Shown: piece after piece, positions 17,454 to 25,999 of the stretch
How positions within the stretch are numbered: the stretch's first letter is position 1
Layout of the letters: each line of letters starts with the position of its first letter
From: Hyphomicrobiales bacterium
GTDB taxonomy: Bacteria > Pseudomonadota > Alphaproteobacteria > Rhizobiales > Rhizobiaceae
Assembly: GCA_900466605.1 (NCBI GenBank)
Contig: UBMU01000002.1
Coordinates: 186,001-250,000, forward strand
Length of the DNA stretch: 64,000 nt
Direction: 5' to 3'
Position numbers and translations under genes: made by a program
The notes under the pieces: model-generated
The model's database searches: none
What the model was told of the DNA's origin: nothing
The model's input: the letters and a program-made list of their open reading frames with translations, nothing else

Positions 17454-19277
17454 TCAGCCCTCCAGCTCCTCGCGCAGCATCTCGAGCTCAAGCCATTCTT
17501 CTTCCATCTTCGTCAGGCTATCCCGAAGCTTCTCCATCTCCGCGGCCAGGCGATTGAACGTGGTCGGGTCCTTGGTGAACAGGCTGGGATCTGCCATCCG
17601 CTCCTCGCGCTTGGCGATCTCGGTTTCGGCCTTGGCCATTTCCTTTGGTAGATTTTCGAGCGCGAACTTCTGTTTGTAGGACAGCTTGCCCTTTCCTTTT
17701 GCCGTCTCGGCCGGAGCTCCCGCATCCTGCGATTTCGACCGTTCGGCTTTCTCGGCTTTCTTCCGCTCTTCGGCAGCGCCCTTTCGCTGCGCGAGCATAT
17801 CGGAATAGCCGCCCGCATATTCGATCCAGCGCCCATCCGGCGCGTCAGGCGCTGCAGGCGCGATCGTCGACGTCACGGTGCGGTCGAGGAAGTCGCGGTC
17901 GTGGCTGACGAGGATGACGGTGCCGGGGAAGCCGGCAACGATCTCCTGCAGCAGATCCAGCGTCTCGATGTCGAGATCGTTGGTCGGCTCGTCGAGGATC
18001 AGCAGATTTGCCGGGCGCGACATGATCCGAGCGAGCATGAGTCGCGCTCGCTCGCCACCGGAAAGGTTCTTGATCGGCGTGCGTGCCTGCTCGGGTTGGA
18101 AGAGAAACTCCTTCATGTAGCCTGTTACGTGGCGTTGCTCACCGTTCACGAGCAGGTTCTCGCCGCGTCCGTCCGTCAGATAGTGGGCGAGCGTTTCGTC
18201 CGGATTGAGGTCTTCGCGTTTTTGGTCCAGCGTCGCGATTTCGAGATTGGTGCCGAGCTTGATTGTGCCGGTATCGGGTGCAAGCTGGCCAGTCAGCATC
18301 GTTAGCAGCGTCGTCTTTCCAGCGCCGTTCGGTCCGACGAGGCCGATACAATCGCCGCGATGCACCCGGATCGAAAAAGGCGCGACGATTGTTCGGTCCC
18401 CGAATGTCTTCGTGATCTTATCGGCTTCGATGACTAGCTTGCCGGATTCCTGCGCATCAGAAACTGTTGCCTGAACGGTGCCCTGCGGGCCCTTATGGCC
18501 GCGATACTGTGTGCGCATGGTCTGCAGCTCGCCTAGGCGGCGCATGTTACGCTTGCGCCGGGCCGTGACGCCGTAGCGTAACCAGTGCTCTTCACGCTCG
18601 ATCGCTTTGCCGAGCTTGTGCTGCTCCAGCTCCTCTGCCTCCAGAACCTGGTCACGCCAGGCCTCGAAATGGGCAAAGCCCCTGTCGAGCCGGCGCGAAG
18701 TGCCGCGGTCCAGCCAGACGGTTGCAGTCGAAACCTTTTCGAGAAAGCGCCGATCGTGGGAGATCAGGACCAGCGCGCTTCGGCTCTTCTGCAGTTCGCC
18801 TTCCAACCATTCGATGGTCGGCAGGTCGAGATGGTTGGTCGGCTCGTCGAGGAGCAGGATGTCGGGTTCCGGCGCAAGGACACGTGCGAGGGCAGCGCGG
18901 CGCGCCTCGCCTCCAGAGAGGTTGTTCGGATCTTCCTCGCCAGTGAGCCCAAGGTGAGAGAGGAGATAGGTGACACGGTAGTGATCGTCACCCGGGCCAA
19001 GCCCAGCTTCGGCATAGGCCTGCACGGTCTTGAAGCCCGTGAAATCGGGCGCCTGTTCGAGGTAACGAACCGTTGAGGACGGATGCCGGAAAACTTCACC
19101 CGACTGCGCTTCGACAAGTCCGGCAGCAATCTTCAGCAGTGTCGACTTCCCGGAGCCGTTGCGGCCGACGAGACAGATCTTGTCTCCGGCCTCCACCTGC
19201 AGGGCAGCGCCGGCGAGCAACGGTGCGCCGCCGAAGCTGAGGAAGATGTCGTCGAGTTTCAGAATGGGAGGCGCCAA
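17454..19277 (-). CDS. uup: ABC-F ATPase, Uup type
   Basis: A 607-residue soluble protein with two ABC ATPase domains and no membrane part. The P-loops are GRNGSGKS (about residues 38-45) and GPNGAGKT (about 314-321). The signatures LSGGEARR and LSGGERAR are followed by LLLDEPTNHLD and LILDEPTNDLD, and a charged linker separates the domains. The C-terminal 85 residues form the coiled coil typical of Uup (LSYKQKFALENLPKEM onward). ABC-F proteins act on the ribosome; Uup also affects replication-related phenotypes such as transposon excision. thiN is three bases upstream on the same strand, so the two are likely co-transcribed. Confidence 0.93.
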   Translation of the reverse strand: MAPPILKLDDIFLSFGGAPLLAGAALQVEAGDKICLVGRNGSGKSTLLKIAAGLVEAQSGEVFRHPSSTVRYLEQAPDFTGFKTVQAYAEAGLGPGDDHYRVTYLLSHLGLTGEEDPNNLSGGEARRAALARVLAPEPDILLLDEPTNHLDLPTIEWLEGELQKSRSALVLISHDRRFLEKVSTATVWLDRGTSRRLDRGFAHFEAWRDQVLEAEELEQHKLGKAIEREEHWLRYGVTARRKRNMRRLGELQTMRTQYRGHKGPQGTVQATVSDAQESGKLVIEADKITKTFGDRTIVAPFSIRVHRGDCIGLVGPNGAGKTTLLTMLTGQLAPDTGTIKLGTNLEIATLDQKREDLNPDETLAHYLTDGRGENLLVNGEQRHVTGYMKEFLFQPEQARTPIKNLSGGERARLMLARIMSRPANLLILDEPTNDLDIETLDLLQEIVAGFPGTVILVSHDRDFLDRTVTSTIAPAAPDAPDGRWIEYAGGYSDMLAQRKGAAEERKKAEKAERSKSQDAGAPAETAKGKGKLSYKQKFALENLPKEMAKAETEIAKREERMADPSLFTKDPTTFNRLAAEMEKLRDSLTKMEEEWLELEMLREELEG

Positions 19278-19280
19278 AGA

Positions 19281-19937
19281 TCAGACTCCGGAAAGGTCGT
19301 AAGGGCGGGCGAGCACAACGGCGCGGCCGCTCTCGAGCGAAAAGCGCACCTTGCCCTTCGCGACATTGGAAATGGTGCGCGACGAGCCGAAGGGTAAATG
19401 GAAATCGGCAAGCGGGTAGCGCGCGTTTTTGATCGTCAGGCCGCGAAGTTCGCTGAAACCCGGAACGGAAAAGAGACTGTCCGGCGGCAGGTCCAGCTCG
19501 ATTGCGCCTGAAATTAGCGGCACAGCCTCTTCGTTGCCCGACGTCAGAAGCACGTCGTAGCCCTGCTCTGCAAGGCTGACGGCATAGAGCAAGTGCTGGA
19601 TCGCATGGTCGGAACGTTCACCGGCAAGGGCGCCTACCAAGACCAGGCGTTTCGCCCCCCGTGCGATCGCTTCCGCAACTGCAATCTCGCCGTCCGTGGA
19701 GGCCTTTGCCGCAGGGTAGGGTTGTCTCGGCACGGTCGGAAAAGCGTGCGCGAGATCAGGCGGCGTCGAGTCGAAATCACCGACCCAGAGTTCCGGAACG
19801 ACACCGAGCGAATCCGCATGACGCATTCCTCCGTCGGCCGCAATGAAACGGCTGTCCGAGATGGCATCGCGCAGACGATCGGTTATCTGCAACTCGCCGC
19901 CAAGCAGAATGGTGAAGATGGATTGGCTCATGCGCAT
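19281..19937 (-). CDS. thiN: Thiamine diphosphokinase
   Basis: A 218-residue thiamine pyrophosphokinase that makes TPP directly from thiamine and ATP. The family motifs are FIAADGGMRHA (about 31-41), WVGDFDST (about 51-58), PAAKASTDGEIA with the conserved aspartate (about 75-86), and LVGALAGERSDHAIQH (about 100-115), where GALAGERSDH takes the place of the usual G-GG-R-DH. The C-terminal beta domain contains LRGLTIKNARYPL and SNVAKG. Salvaged thiamine imported by the thiBPQ operon 2.4 kb away would be its substrate. The start may be at 19937 or two codons later. Confidence 0.93.
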   Translation of the reverse strand: MRMSQSIFTILLGGELQITDRLRDAISDSRFIAADGGMRHADSLGVVPELWVGDFDSTPPDLAHAFPTVPRQPYPAAKASTDGEIAVAEAIARGAKRLVLVGALAGERSDHAIQHLLYAVSLAEQGYDVLLTSGNEEAVPLISGAIELDLPPDSLFSVPGFSELRGLTIKNARYPLADFHLPFGSSRTISNVAKGKVRFSLESGRAVVLARPYDLSGV

Positions 19938-19979
19938 TGCCCATAGCGCAAAGCAGGGGGGAAGGGAAAGGGCCGCCGT

Positions 19980-20510
19980 TCAGGCTTCCTCCGCGATATC
20001 CTTGATGCGCGCTTGAAAAACGTCCTCGTAGCCGGAAATGAACTTTTCGAAGAGCTCCCCGAACGCTTCGATCTCTTCCGGCTTCCAGTCTTTGACGACT
20101 TCGGACACAAATGTCAGCTTCTGCGCGCGTATCTCCGACAAAAGCCTCTGTCCAAGTGGTGTCATCACGACGATGATCCGTCGCGCATCGGTCTGAGATG
20201 CCCTTCGTCGCAGAATATTGCGCCCAACCATATCCGCGACGATGCGGCTTGCGCGCGACGGATCGATCCGCATCATCTCGGCGATCGTCCCGACTGTTAC
20301 TTCACCGGCCTCTTGAGCACGCCGCACAGCGTCCAGCACGTCAAGGTGCGATAGCTCCAGACCGGGGGCCACACTCTGGATGGCGAGGCGCCCGATCAGT
20401 CGGCGCCCCGTCATAAGGCGCATGCGCGTCATGCTTTGACCAATGCGCAGAATGCCCGGTTCGTTGGTCGCGTGGTCCGTGTCGGTGAGGTTCATCAAGC
20501 TCTCGTTCAT
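19980..20510 (-). CDS. MarR-family transcriptional regulator
   Basis: A protein of about 176 residues with a MarR winged helix-turn-helix: LSHLDVLDAVRRA (helix start), VTVGTIAEMMRIDPSRASRIVADMVGRNILRRRAS (recognition helix) and the wing segment TDARRIIVVMTPLGQ. Helices at both ends would form the dimer interface. It is divergent from a DHA2-type MFS exporter, the common arrangement in which the MarR protein represses the pump until it binds the toxic compound. The start is uncertain: ATGs exist at 20531, 20510 and 20495, none with a strong ribosome site. Confidence 0.88.
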   Translation of the reverse strand: MNESLMNLTDTDHATNEPGILRIGQSMTRMRLMTGRRLIGRLAIQSVAPGLELSHLDVLDAVRRAQEAGEVTVGTIAEMMRIDPSRASRIVADMVGRNILRRRASQTDARRIIVVMTPLGQRLLSEIRAQKLTFVSEVVKDWKPEEIEAFGELFEKFISGYEDVFQARIKDIAEEA

Positions 20511-20569
20511 TCCGGAAGCATAACATGTCATGCGTGGATTGAGAATATGCTGAGGTCAATCAAGTGACA

Positions 20570-20598
20570 TTGACAAATATATGCTAATAGCACATAAG
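20570..20598 (+). promoter_or_regulatory. Probable promoter with embedded palindrome for the MFS gene
   Basis: TTGACA at 20570-20575 and CATAAG at 20593-20598 are 17 bases apart, a plausible sigma-70-type promoter. Between them lies the imperfect palindrome TATGCTAATAGCACATA, placed where a bound MarR dimer would block RNA polymerase. Assignment to MarR is inference. Confidence 0.45.
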
Positions 20599-20628
20599 TT
20601 CTCAATAGCTCATTCGGATCGACACTTC

Positions 20629-22161
20629 ATGGATACCCAAATTGCTGCGGCACCGCTTGTGACGGACCATCGTCGGCGGTTGATTCTCTTCCTTTTCCTG
20701 ATGGCAGCCATGTTTATGGCGACACTCGACAACCAGATCGTTGCAACAGCCCTGCCGACGATCGTTGGCGAGTTCGGCCATCTTGAGCGGTTTGGCTGGA
20801 TCGGCTCTGCCTATCTTCTCGCGGTGAGTGCGGTGATGCCTCTTTATGGCAAGCTTGGTGACCTTTTCGGCCGCAAGTATGTGATGATGGCCGCGATTAT
20901 GATCTTCACGGTCGGCTCCGCCGTGTGCGGACTCGCTATTTCCATGAACACTCTGATTGCGGCCCGCGTGCTGCAGGGGCTTGGAGGGGGTGGGATCATG
21001 GTGTCGATCTTCGCAGTCAACGCCGACCTGTTCGAACCGCGCGAGCGAGCGCGTTACCAAAGCTATTCCAGCCTTGTGCTGATGGCGTCGGGCGCCATCG
21101 GACCGGTGCTGGGCGGCGCGATGAGCGATCTCTTTGGTTGGCGCTCGATCTTCCTCGTTAACATCCCGATCGGTTTCATCGTTCTTGTCGGCCTGGCTTT
21201 GATGCTGCCTTACCGGAAGCCAAAGCGGCGTCCGAAGATCGACTATGCGGGTGCCCTGTTGCTCGCTGTGACGACGGCAAGCATTGTGCTGGCGGCTGAT
21301 GGCGCGCAGATCTTTGGTTCACTGGTGGCCCCTGAGAACCTCGCCGTTGTGGCGCTCGGTGTCGTTGCGGCTATCGGATGGGTTTTCGTCGAGCGACGTG
21401 CTGCCGAGCCGATTGTTCCCCTGTCGCTGTTTCGCAATTCCACGTTTAGCCTGTTGCTTGTCATGTCGATCATGAGTGGGGCGATCGGCATTGGCATGGT
21501 GAACTATTTTGCGCTGTTCCTGCAGACGACGACCGGCCTTTCACCGTCGGCTGCCGGGGCGTTCTTCATTCTCTTGACTGGCGGTATTGTGTGCGGCTCG
21601 CTCTCGGCCGGGCGGATCATCTCCATCACGGGGCGCTACAAGCCGTTTGCAATCGCGAGCCTGATCTGCAGCGCCATTGCATTCGTGCTGCTCACTGAGG
21701 TTCACGCAGGAACGCCGGTCCTGCTAATCGGAGCGATGATGGCGCTCCATGGGTTCGGCGTCGGCCTCGCACAGCAGGTGCCGGTCATTGGCGTTCAGAA
21801 TGCGGCGCCGGCGCGCGATGTCGGCGCGGCGACGGGGTCGGTAACGCTGTCGCGCATGGGCGGTGCCTCGATCGCAATCTCCATCTATGGTGCGATCATC
21901 GGCTCACAGCTCGGGAAGACGGGACCTTCCATTCCCGGCGTGATTGATATTGAGCAGCTGACGCCGAAGATGCTGGCCGCCTTGCCGGAAGCTGCACGCC
22001 AGGCTGTGGCAGACGCCTATGCCAATGCGTTCACGCCGCTTTTCATGGCGTCCTGTGCAATCGCTCTCATCGGTCTTTGCGCCGCCCTGATGCTGAAACC
22101 GACGCAGTTGCCGCGGGCCGCCGAGGCGCGCCCGGCGGCCCGCGCCGAAGCGGCGGAGTAA
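20629..22161 (+). CDS. DHA2-family MFS drug efflux transporter
   Basis: A 510-residue transporter with about fourteen membrane helices, the DHA2 (EmrB/QacA-like) type. MATLDNQIVATALPTIVGEF (about residues 26-45) is the helix-1 motif containing the conserved aspartate. GKLGDLFGRKYVMM is the motif-A loop between helices 2 and 3, and RVLQGLGGGG follows. Family members expel toxic organic compounds by proton antiport. The ATG at 20629 gives the usual start shortly before the first helix. It is divergent from a MarR regulator, which probably controls it. Substrate unknown. Confidence 0.92.
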   Translation: MDTQIAAAPLVTDHRRRLILFLFLMAAMFMATLDNQIVATALPTIVGEFGHLERFGWIGSAYLLAVSAVMPLYGKLGDLFGRKYVMMAAIMIFTVGSAVCGLAISMNTLIAARVLQGLGGGGIMVSIFAVNADLFEPRERARYQSYSSLVLMASGAIGPVLGGAMSDLFGWRSIFLVNIPIGFIVLVGLALMLPYRKPKRRPKIDYAGALLLAVTTASIVLAADGAQIFGSLVAPENLAVVALGVVAAIGWVFVERRAAEPIVPLSLFRNSTFSLLLVMSIMSGAIGIGMVNYFALFLQTTTGLSPSAAGAFFILLTGGIVCGSLSAGRIISITGRYKPFAIASLICSAIAFVLLTEVHAGTPVLLIGAMMALHGFGVGLAQQVPVIGVQNAAPARDVGAATGSVTLSRMGGASIAISIYGAIIGSQLGKTGPSIPGVIDIEQLTPKMLAALPEAARQAVADAYANAFTPLFMASCAIALIGLCAALMLKPTQLPRAAEARPAARAEAAE

Positions 22162-22222
22162 ATGCAGGCCGCCCACTTAAGGCTGCTACTTGCAAGACAC
22201 CAAGCGTGGCGATACATCTTCA

Positions 22223-22327
22223 AACGCTCTAACGGGGTGCCGCGTGCCATTCGGTGCGCGGCTGAGAGGCTGAAAGCCAACCCGCGGAACCTGATCCGGC
22301 TAACACCGGCGGAGGGATTAGACGCGT
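22223..22327 (+). promoter_or_regulatory. TPP riboswitch upstream of thiBPQ
   Basis: The THI-box is clear: ACGGGGTGC, GGCTGAGAGGCTGAAAGCC, then ACCCGCGGAACCTGATCCGG and TAACACCGGCGGAGGGA. It precedes thiB by about 50 bases. Downstream, TGGCACC (22334-22340) can pair with GGTGCCA (22373-22379), which covers the ribosome site and start codon of thiB and suggests translational control. Confidence 0.96.
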
Positions 22328-22378
22328 GACATCTGGCACCGCCCTTTTCCCCTTCAAACAAACCAGAGGAGAGGTGCC

Positions 22379-23407
22379 ATGTTCAAACACATATTCACGA
22401 GCCGTTCGCTGCTGAGTGCAGCCCTTGCCGCGACTTTCGGCCTTGCCGGCGCAAGCGCACAGGCGGCGAACAAGACGCTCACTGTTTACACCTACGAGAG
22501 TTTCACATCCGAATGGGGACCGGGGCCGAAGGTCAAGGAAGCATTCGAGAAGACCTGCGGCTGCAGTGTCAATTTCGTCAGCGTGGCCGATGGCGTAGCG
22601 CTGTTGTCGCGCCTCAAGCTTGAAGGTACCGGTACAAAGGCAGATGTCGTGCTCGGCCTGGATACGAACCTGACAACCGAAGCGAAGGCGACGGGGCTGT
22701 TCGACGCGAGCGGTGTCGATGTCGGTGGACTCAAGGTGCCCGGGGACTACAGGGACGATGTGTTCGTGCCGTACGACTACGGCCACTTCGCCGTCATCTA
22801 CGACACCCAGACGATCAAGAACCCTCCGCAGAGTATGAAGGATCTCGTCGAAGGCGACCCTTCGCAAAAGATCGTCATCGAGGATCCTCGAACCTCGACA
22901 CCCGGGCTCGGTCTCCTGTTGTGGGTAAAGTCGGTCTACGGCGACAAGGCGCCCGAGGCTTGGGCAAAACTCAAGAAACGGGTTTTGACGGTAACGCCTG
23001 GTTGGTCCGAAGCTTATGGCCTGTTCACCAAGGGCGAGGCGCCAATGGTGCTATCCTACACGACGTCGCCTGCCTACCATATGGTGGCAGAGAATACGGA
23101 CCGCTATCAGGCTGCTGCATTTTCGGAGGGCCATTACATACAGATCGAAGTGGCCGGACTGCTGAAGAACGCGCCAGACAAGGAGCTCGCGCGTGATTTC
23201 CTGAAGTTCATGGTGACGCCGGGCTTTCAGGACACCATCCCGACTAATAATTGGATGATGCCGGTCTCGGCGACGTCGCAACCTCTTCCCGACGCATTCG
23301 GCGAGCTCGTGAATCCCTCAACGACCTTTCTGATGAGCTCGGATGAAGTGGCTGAGAACCGCAAGGCCTGGATCGATGAGTGGTTGGCTGCCATGAGCAT
23401 GAACTGA
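22379..23407 (+). CDS. thiB: Thiamine ABC transporter, periplasmic binding protein
   Basis: A 342-residue periplasmic binding protein with a signal peptide ending near GASAQAA (about residue 30). The mature start [22 protein letters not shown] and the paired cysteines in [10 protein letters not shown] match ThiB. Later segments [14 protein letters not shown] and [21 protein letters not shown] line the thiamine pocket in the family. The gene follows a TPP riboswitch and a strong GAGGAGAGG ribosome site, and overlaps thiP by one base (TGATG). It delivers thiamine or its phosphates to ThiP/ThiQ. Confidence 0.95.
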   Translation: MFKHIFTSRSLLSAALAATFGLAGASAQAANKTLTVYTYESFTSEWGPGPKVKEAFEKTCGCSVNFVSVADGVALLSRLKLEGTGTKADVVLGLDTNLTTEAKATGLFDASGVDVGGLKVPGDYRDDVFVPYDYGHFAVIYDTQTIKNPPQSMKDLVEGDPSQKIVIEDPRTSTPGLGLLLWVKSVYGDKAPEAWAKLKKRVLTVTPGWSEAYGLFTKGEAPMVLSYTTSPAYHMVAENTDRYQAAAFSEGHYIQIEVAGLLKNAPDKELARDFLKFMVTPGFQDTIPTNNWMMPVSATSQPLPDAFGELVNPSTTFLMSSDEVAENRKAWIDEWLAAMSMN

Positions 23408-25041
23408 TGCTTCTGACCAAGGCGGAGACGCGACAGGCGATGTTAGGTGGGGCCATGAGCCTCGCCGGCATTGTCGTTTTTGTAGGCCTTGCAGTCCTTG
23501 CCTTACTCCTTTCGAGCGGCGCTTCATCCGTTCTTGCGGCGGTGTTCGAACCATACATCCTGCGGGTATTGCGTTTCACCTTGTTGCAAGCCTTGCTCTC
23601 CACCGCCTTGTCCATCACTCTGGCTATTCCCGTCGCGCAAGCCCTGGCACGTCAACGGCATTTCCCCGGCCGTATCTGGATCATCCGTCTCCTGGCCGTG
23701 CCGATGGGGCTTCCTGTTCTGATCGGGGCACTTGGATTGATTGGCATATGGGGGCGGCAGGGCATCCTGAACTCGTTGCTGCTAAAGCTCGGCATGGCGG
23801 AACCGATAAGCATCTACGGGCTTTCCGGCATCCTGCTGGCACACGTATTCTTCAATATGCCGCTGGCCTGTCGCTTGATGCTGGCTGCGCTGGAACGGGT
23901 GCCGGCGGAATACTGGTTGATGGCGAGCGGTCTCGGCATGCGGCCCGGTTCGATTTTCCGCTTCATCGAATGGCCGGTTCTGCGCGCGGTCATTCCCGGC
24001 ATCGCGGGCCTGATCTTCATGCTTTGCGCCACGAGCTTCACGCTCGTGCTGACTTTGGGTGGCGGGCCGGCCGCAACGACGGTCGAGGTCGCCATCTATC
24101 AGTCGCTTCGTTTTGATTTCGATCCGGGCAGGGCGGTTGCTCTCTCTCTGCTTCAGATTGTTCTCACAGCCATGATCCTCGGAGCCCTGTCGCTTCTTCC
24201 TGCACCGGAGGATGAGGGCATGACGGCAGGCAAAGCCGTCGGGCGTCCGGATGGGCGATTGCGGGGTGTGCGGCTTGCAGATGGCGGCGTCCTGTTGCTT
24301 GCCGTGCTGTTTCTGGGCTTGCCGTTGATGTCCGTCGTCCTGGCGGGCCTTCGGTCCGATTTCATGAAGCTCTTGAGCGAACCCATCTTCTGGCAGTCGA
24401 CTGCTACCAGCCTTGCAATTTCGACGTCTGCGGCAGCTCTCGCTTTACTGATCTCCATGATGTTGATGAGTGCGCGCCGCGCGGTGCTGCTCGGAGATTC
24501 ACAGGCCTCGGGCGCGAGAGTATTTTTCGCCGCCATGGGCGGCGCCTCGTCATTGGTGCTGCTGGTGCCGCCGATCGTTCTCGCAACGGGCTGGTTTCTC
24601 GCATTGAGAAATTTCGGCGTGGCAAACGCCGCTGCTCCACTGCTGATCCTGACCATCAATGCATTGATGTCGCTGCCCTTTGTAATGCGTGTCCTCGAGC
24701 CGGCGTTCATCGTCCACAAGCATCGGACACAGAAACTTGCAGCGAGCCTCGGTGTCTCCGGCTGGGCGCGGTTGCGCCTCGTCGACATGCCGGCCCTGCT
24801 CAAGCCGCTACTGACGGCATCTTCATTCGCGATGGCACTCTCGCTCGGCGACCTCGGTGCAGTTGCACTGTTCGGTTCGGACAGTTTCGTCACACTGCCG
24901 TGGCTGGTTTACAGCCGTATGGGTAGCTACCGGACGAACGATGCCGATGGGCTGGCGTTGATCCTTGGTGTCGTCTGCCTGCTGCTTACCATCGCGGGTA
25001 CCATGGGACCGGCGCGGCGCGAGGTGGCTTTCCATGGGTGA
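23407..25041 (+). CDS. thiP: Thiamine ABC transporter, permease
   Basis: A 544-residue fused permease with about twelve membrane helices and two BPD-type halves, typical of ThiP/FbpB transporters. The two EAA-like cytoplasmic loops are EYWLMASGLGMRPGSIFRFIEWP (about residues 170-192) and TQKLAASLGVSGWARLRLVDMP in the second half. The start ATG overlaps the thiB stop (TGATG) and its end overlaps thiQ by eight bases, so the three genes are translated as a unit. It forms the membrane channel for thiamine import. Confidence 0.94.
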   Translation: MLLTKAETRQAMLGGAMSLAGIVVFVGLAVLALLLSSGASSVLAAVFEPYILRVLRFTLLQALLSTALSITLAIPVAQALARQRHFPGRIWIIRLLAVPMGLPVLIGALGLIGIWGRQGILNSLLLKLGMAEPISIYGLSGILLAHVFFNMPLACRLMLAALERVPAEYWLMASGLGMRPGSIFRFIEWPVLRAVIPGIAGLIFMLCATSFTLVLTLGGGPAATTVEVAIYQSLRFDFDPGRAVALSLLQIVLTAMILGALSLLPAPEDEGMTAGKAVGRPDGRLRGVRLADGGVLLLAVLFLGLPLMSVVLAGLRSDFMKLLSEPIFWQSTATSLAISTSAAALALLISMMLMSARRAVLLGDSQASGARVFFAAMGGASSLVLLVPPIVLATGWFLALRNFGVANAAAPLLILTINALMSLPFVMRVLEPAFIVHKHRTQKLAASLGVSGWARLRLVDMPALLKPLLTASSFAMALSLGDLGAVALFGSDSFVTLPWLVYSRMGSYRTNDADGLALILGVVCLLLTIAGTMGPARREVAFHG

Positions 25042-25750
25042 TCCTCATTTTGCGATCGAGATGCACGATGTTGGTCTCCGGTTGGGCAAGCAGGAGTTTC
25101 ATTTCGATTGTCGGCTTTCTGCCAGCGCCGTGATTGCCGTGACCGGTACATCCGGAGCCGGTAAATCGACATTCATGAATCTGCTCGCCGGCTTTGACAC
25201 AGCTGCCCGAGGGCGGATTCTAATCCGGGGAAAGGATGTGACAGACGAGCACCCGGCGCGACGAGCCGTCTCGTTCGTCTTCCAGGACAACAATCTGTTT
25301 GCGCATCTTGATATCTTCACCAACATTGGTCTTGGCATTGATCCGGCGATGAAACTTACGATCGCAGATCGCCGATCCATCTCCGCTGCGCTTGAAAAGG
25401 TGGGGCTCCCCGGTTTCGAACGGCGAATGCCGGGGACGCTGTCCGGTGGGGAGAGGCAGCGGGCTGCTTTTGCGCGCGCGCTTGTTCGCAACCGTCCTGT
25501 GCTTCTGCTCGACGAGCCGTTCGCGGCCCTCGACCCGGGCTTGCGAAACGGAATGGCGGCGCTGCTGCTCGACATGCATCGTGAAACCGGCAATACCGTC
25601 GTCGTGGTTTCGCACAATTCTGACGAGGTCAAACGTATCGCAGACTTCGGCCTTTTCCTCGAAGACGGCAGGATTGCCGTGGCGGCTCCCATTGATGAGT
25701 TTCTGGGTCGCGAGGATCATCCCGGATTGAGCCAATTTCTCCGTAGTTAA
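25034..25750 (+). CDS. thiQ: Thiamine ABC transporter, ATP-binding protein
   Basis: A 238-residue ATPase. The Walker A motif is GTSGAGKST (about residues 36-44), the Q-loop is FVFQDNNLF, the signature LSGGERQR, Walker B LLLDEPFAALD and the switch histidine lies in VVVSHNSDEV. The compact length without a C-terminal regulatory domain suits ThiQ. It is the last gene of the riboswitch-controlled thiBPQ operon and overlaps thiP. Confidence 0.94.
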   Translation: MGDPHFAIEMHDVGLRLGKQEFHFDCRLSASAVIAVTGTSGAGKSTFMNLLAGFDTAARGRILIRGKDVTDEHPARRAVSFVFQDNNLFAHLDIFTNIGLGIDPAMKLTIADRRSISAALEKVGLPGFERRMPGTLSGGERQRAAFARALVRNRPVLLLDEPFAALDPGLRNGMAALLLDMHRETGNTVVVVSHNSDEVKRIADFGLFLEDGRIAVAAPIDEFLGREDHPGLSQFLRS

Positions 25751-25999
25751 CGAATCTGGCAGTTGCAACGGCACTTTCGCCATAATTTGAGGCGACCGAG
25801 GAAACTCCAAGATCACGTTAGGCTTGCTAAAATACAACGGCGCCATATTTAGTCAGAGTCTCGCTATGCAACCGATGCGGAAATCAGTTACAGCAAAGAC
25901 TTGTGTCCCCCTATTGTGCCATGCAGGAACGGGGACGGACGCCTGTTGAATCACAATGAGACCGACCGGGTCGCTGGAGCGGGCCGATCGACGAGCAAG

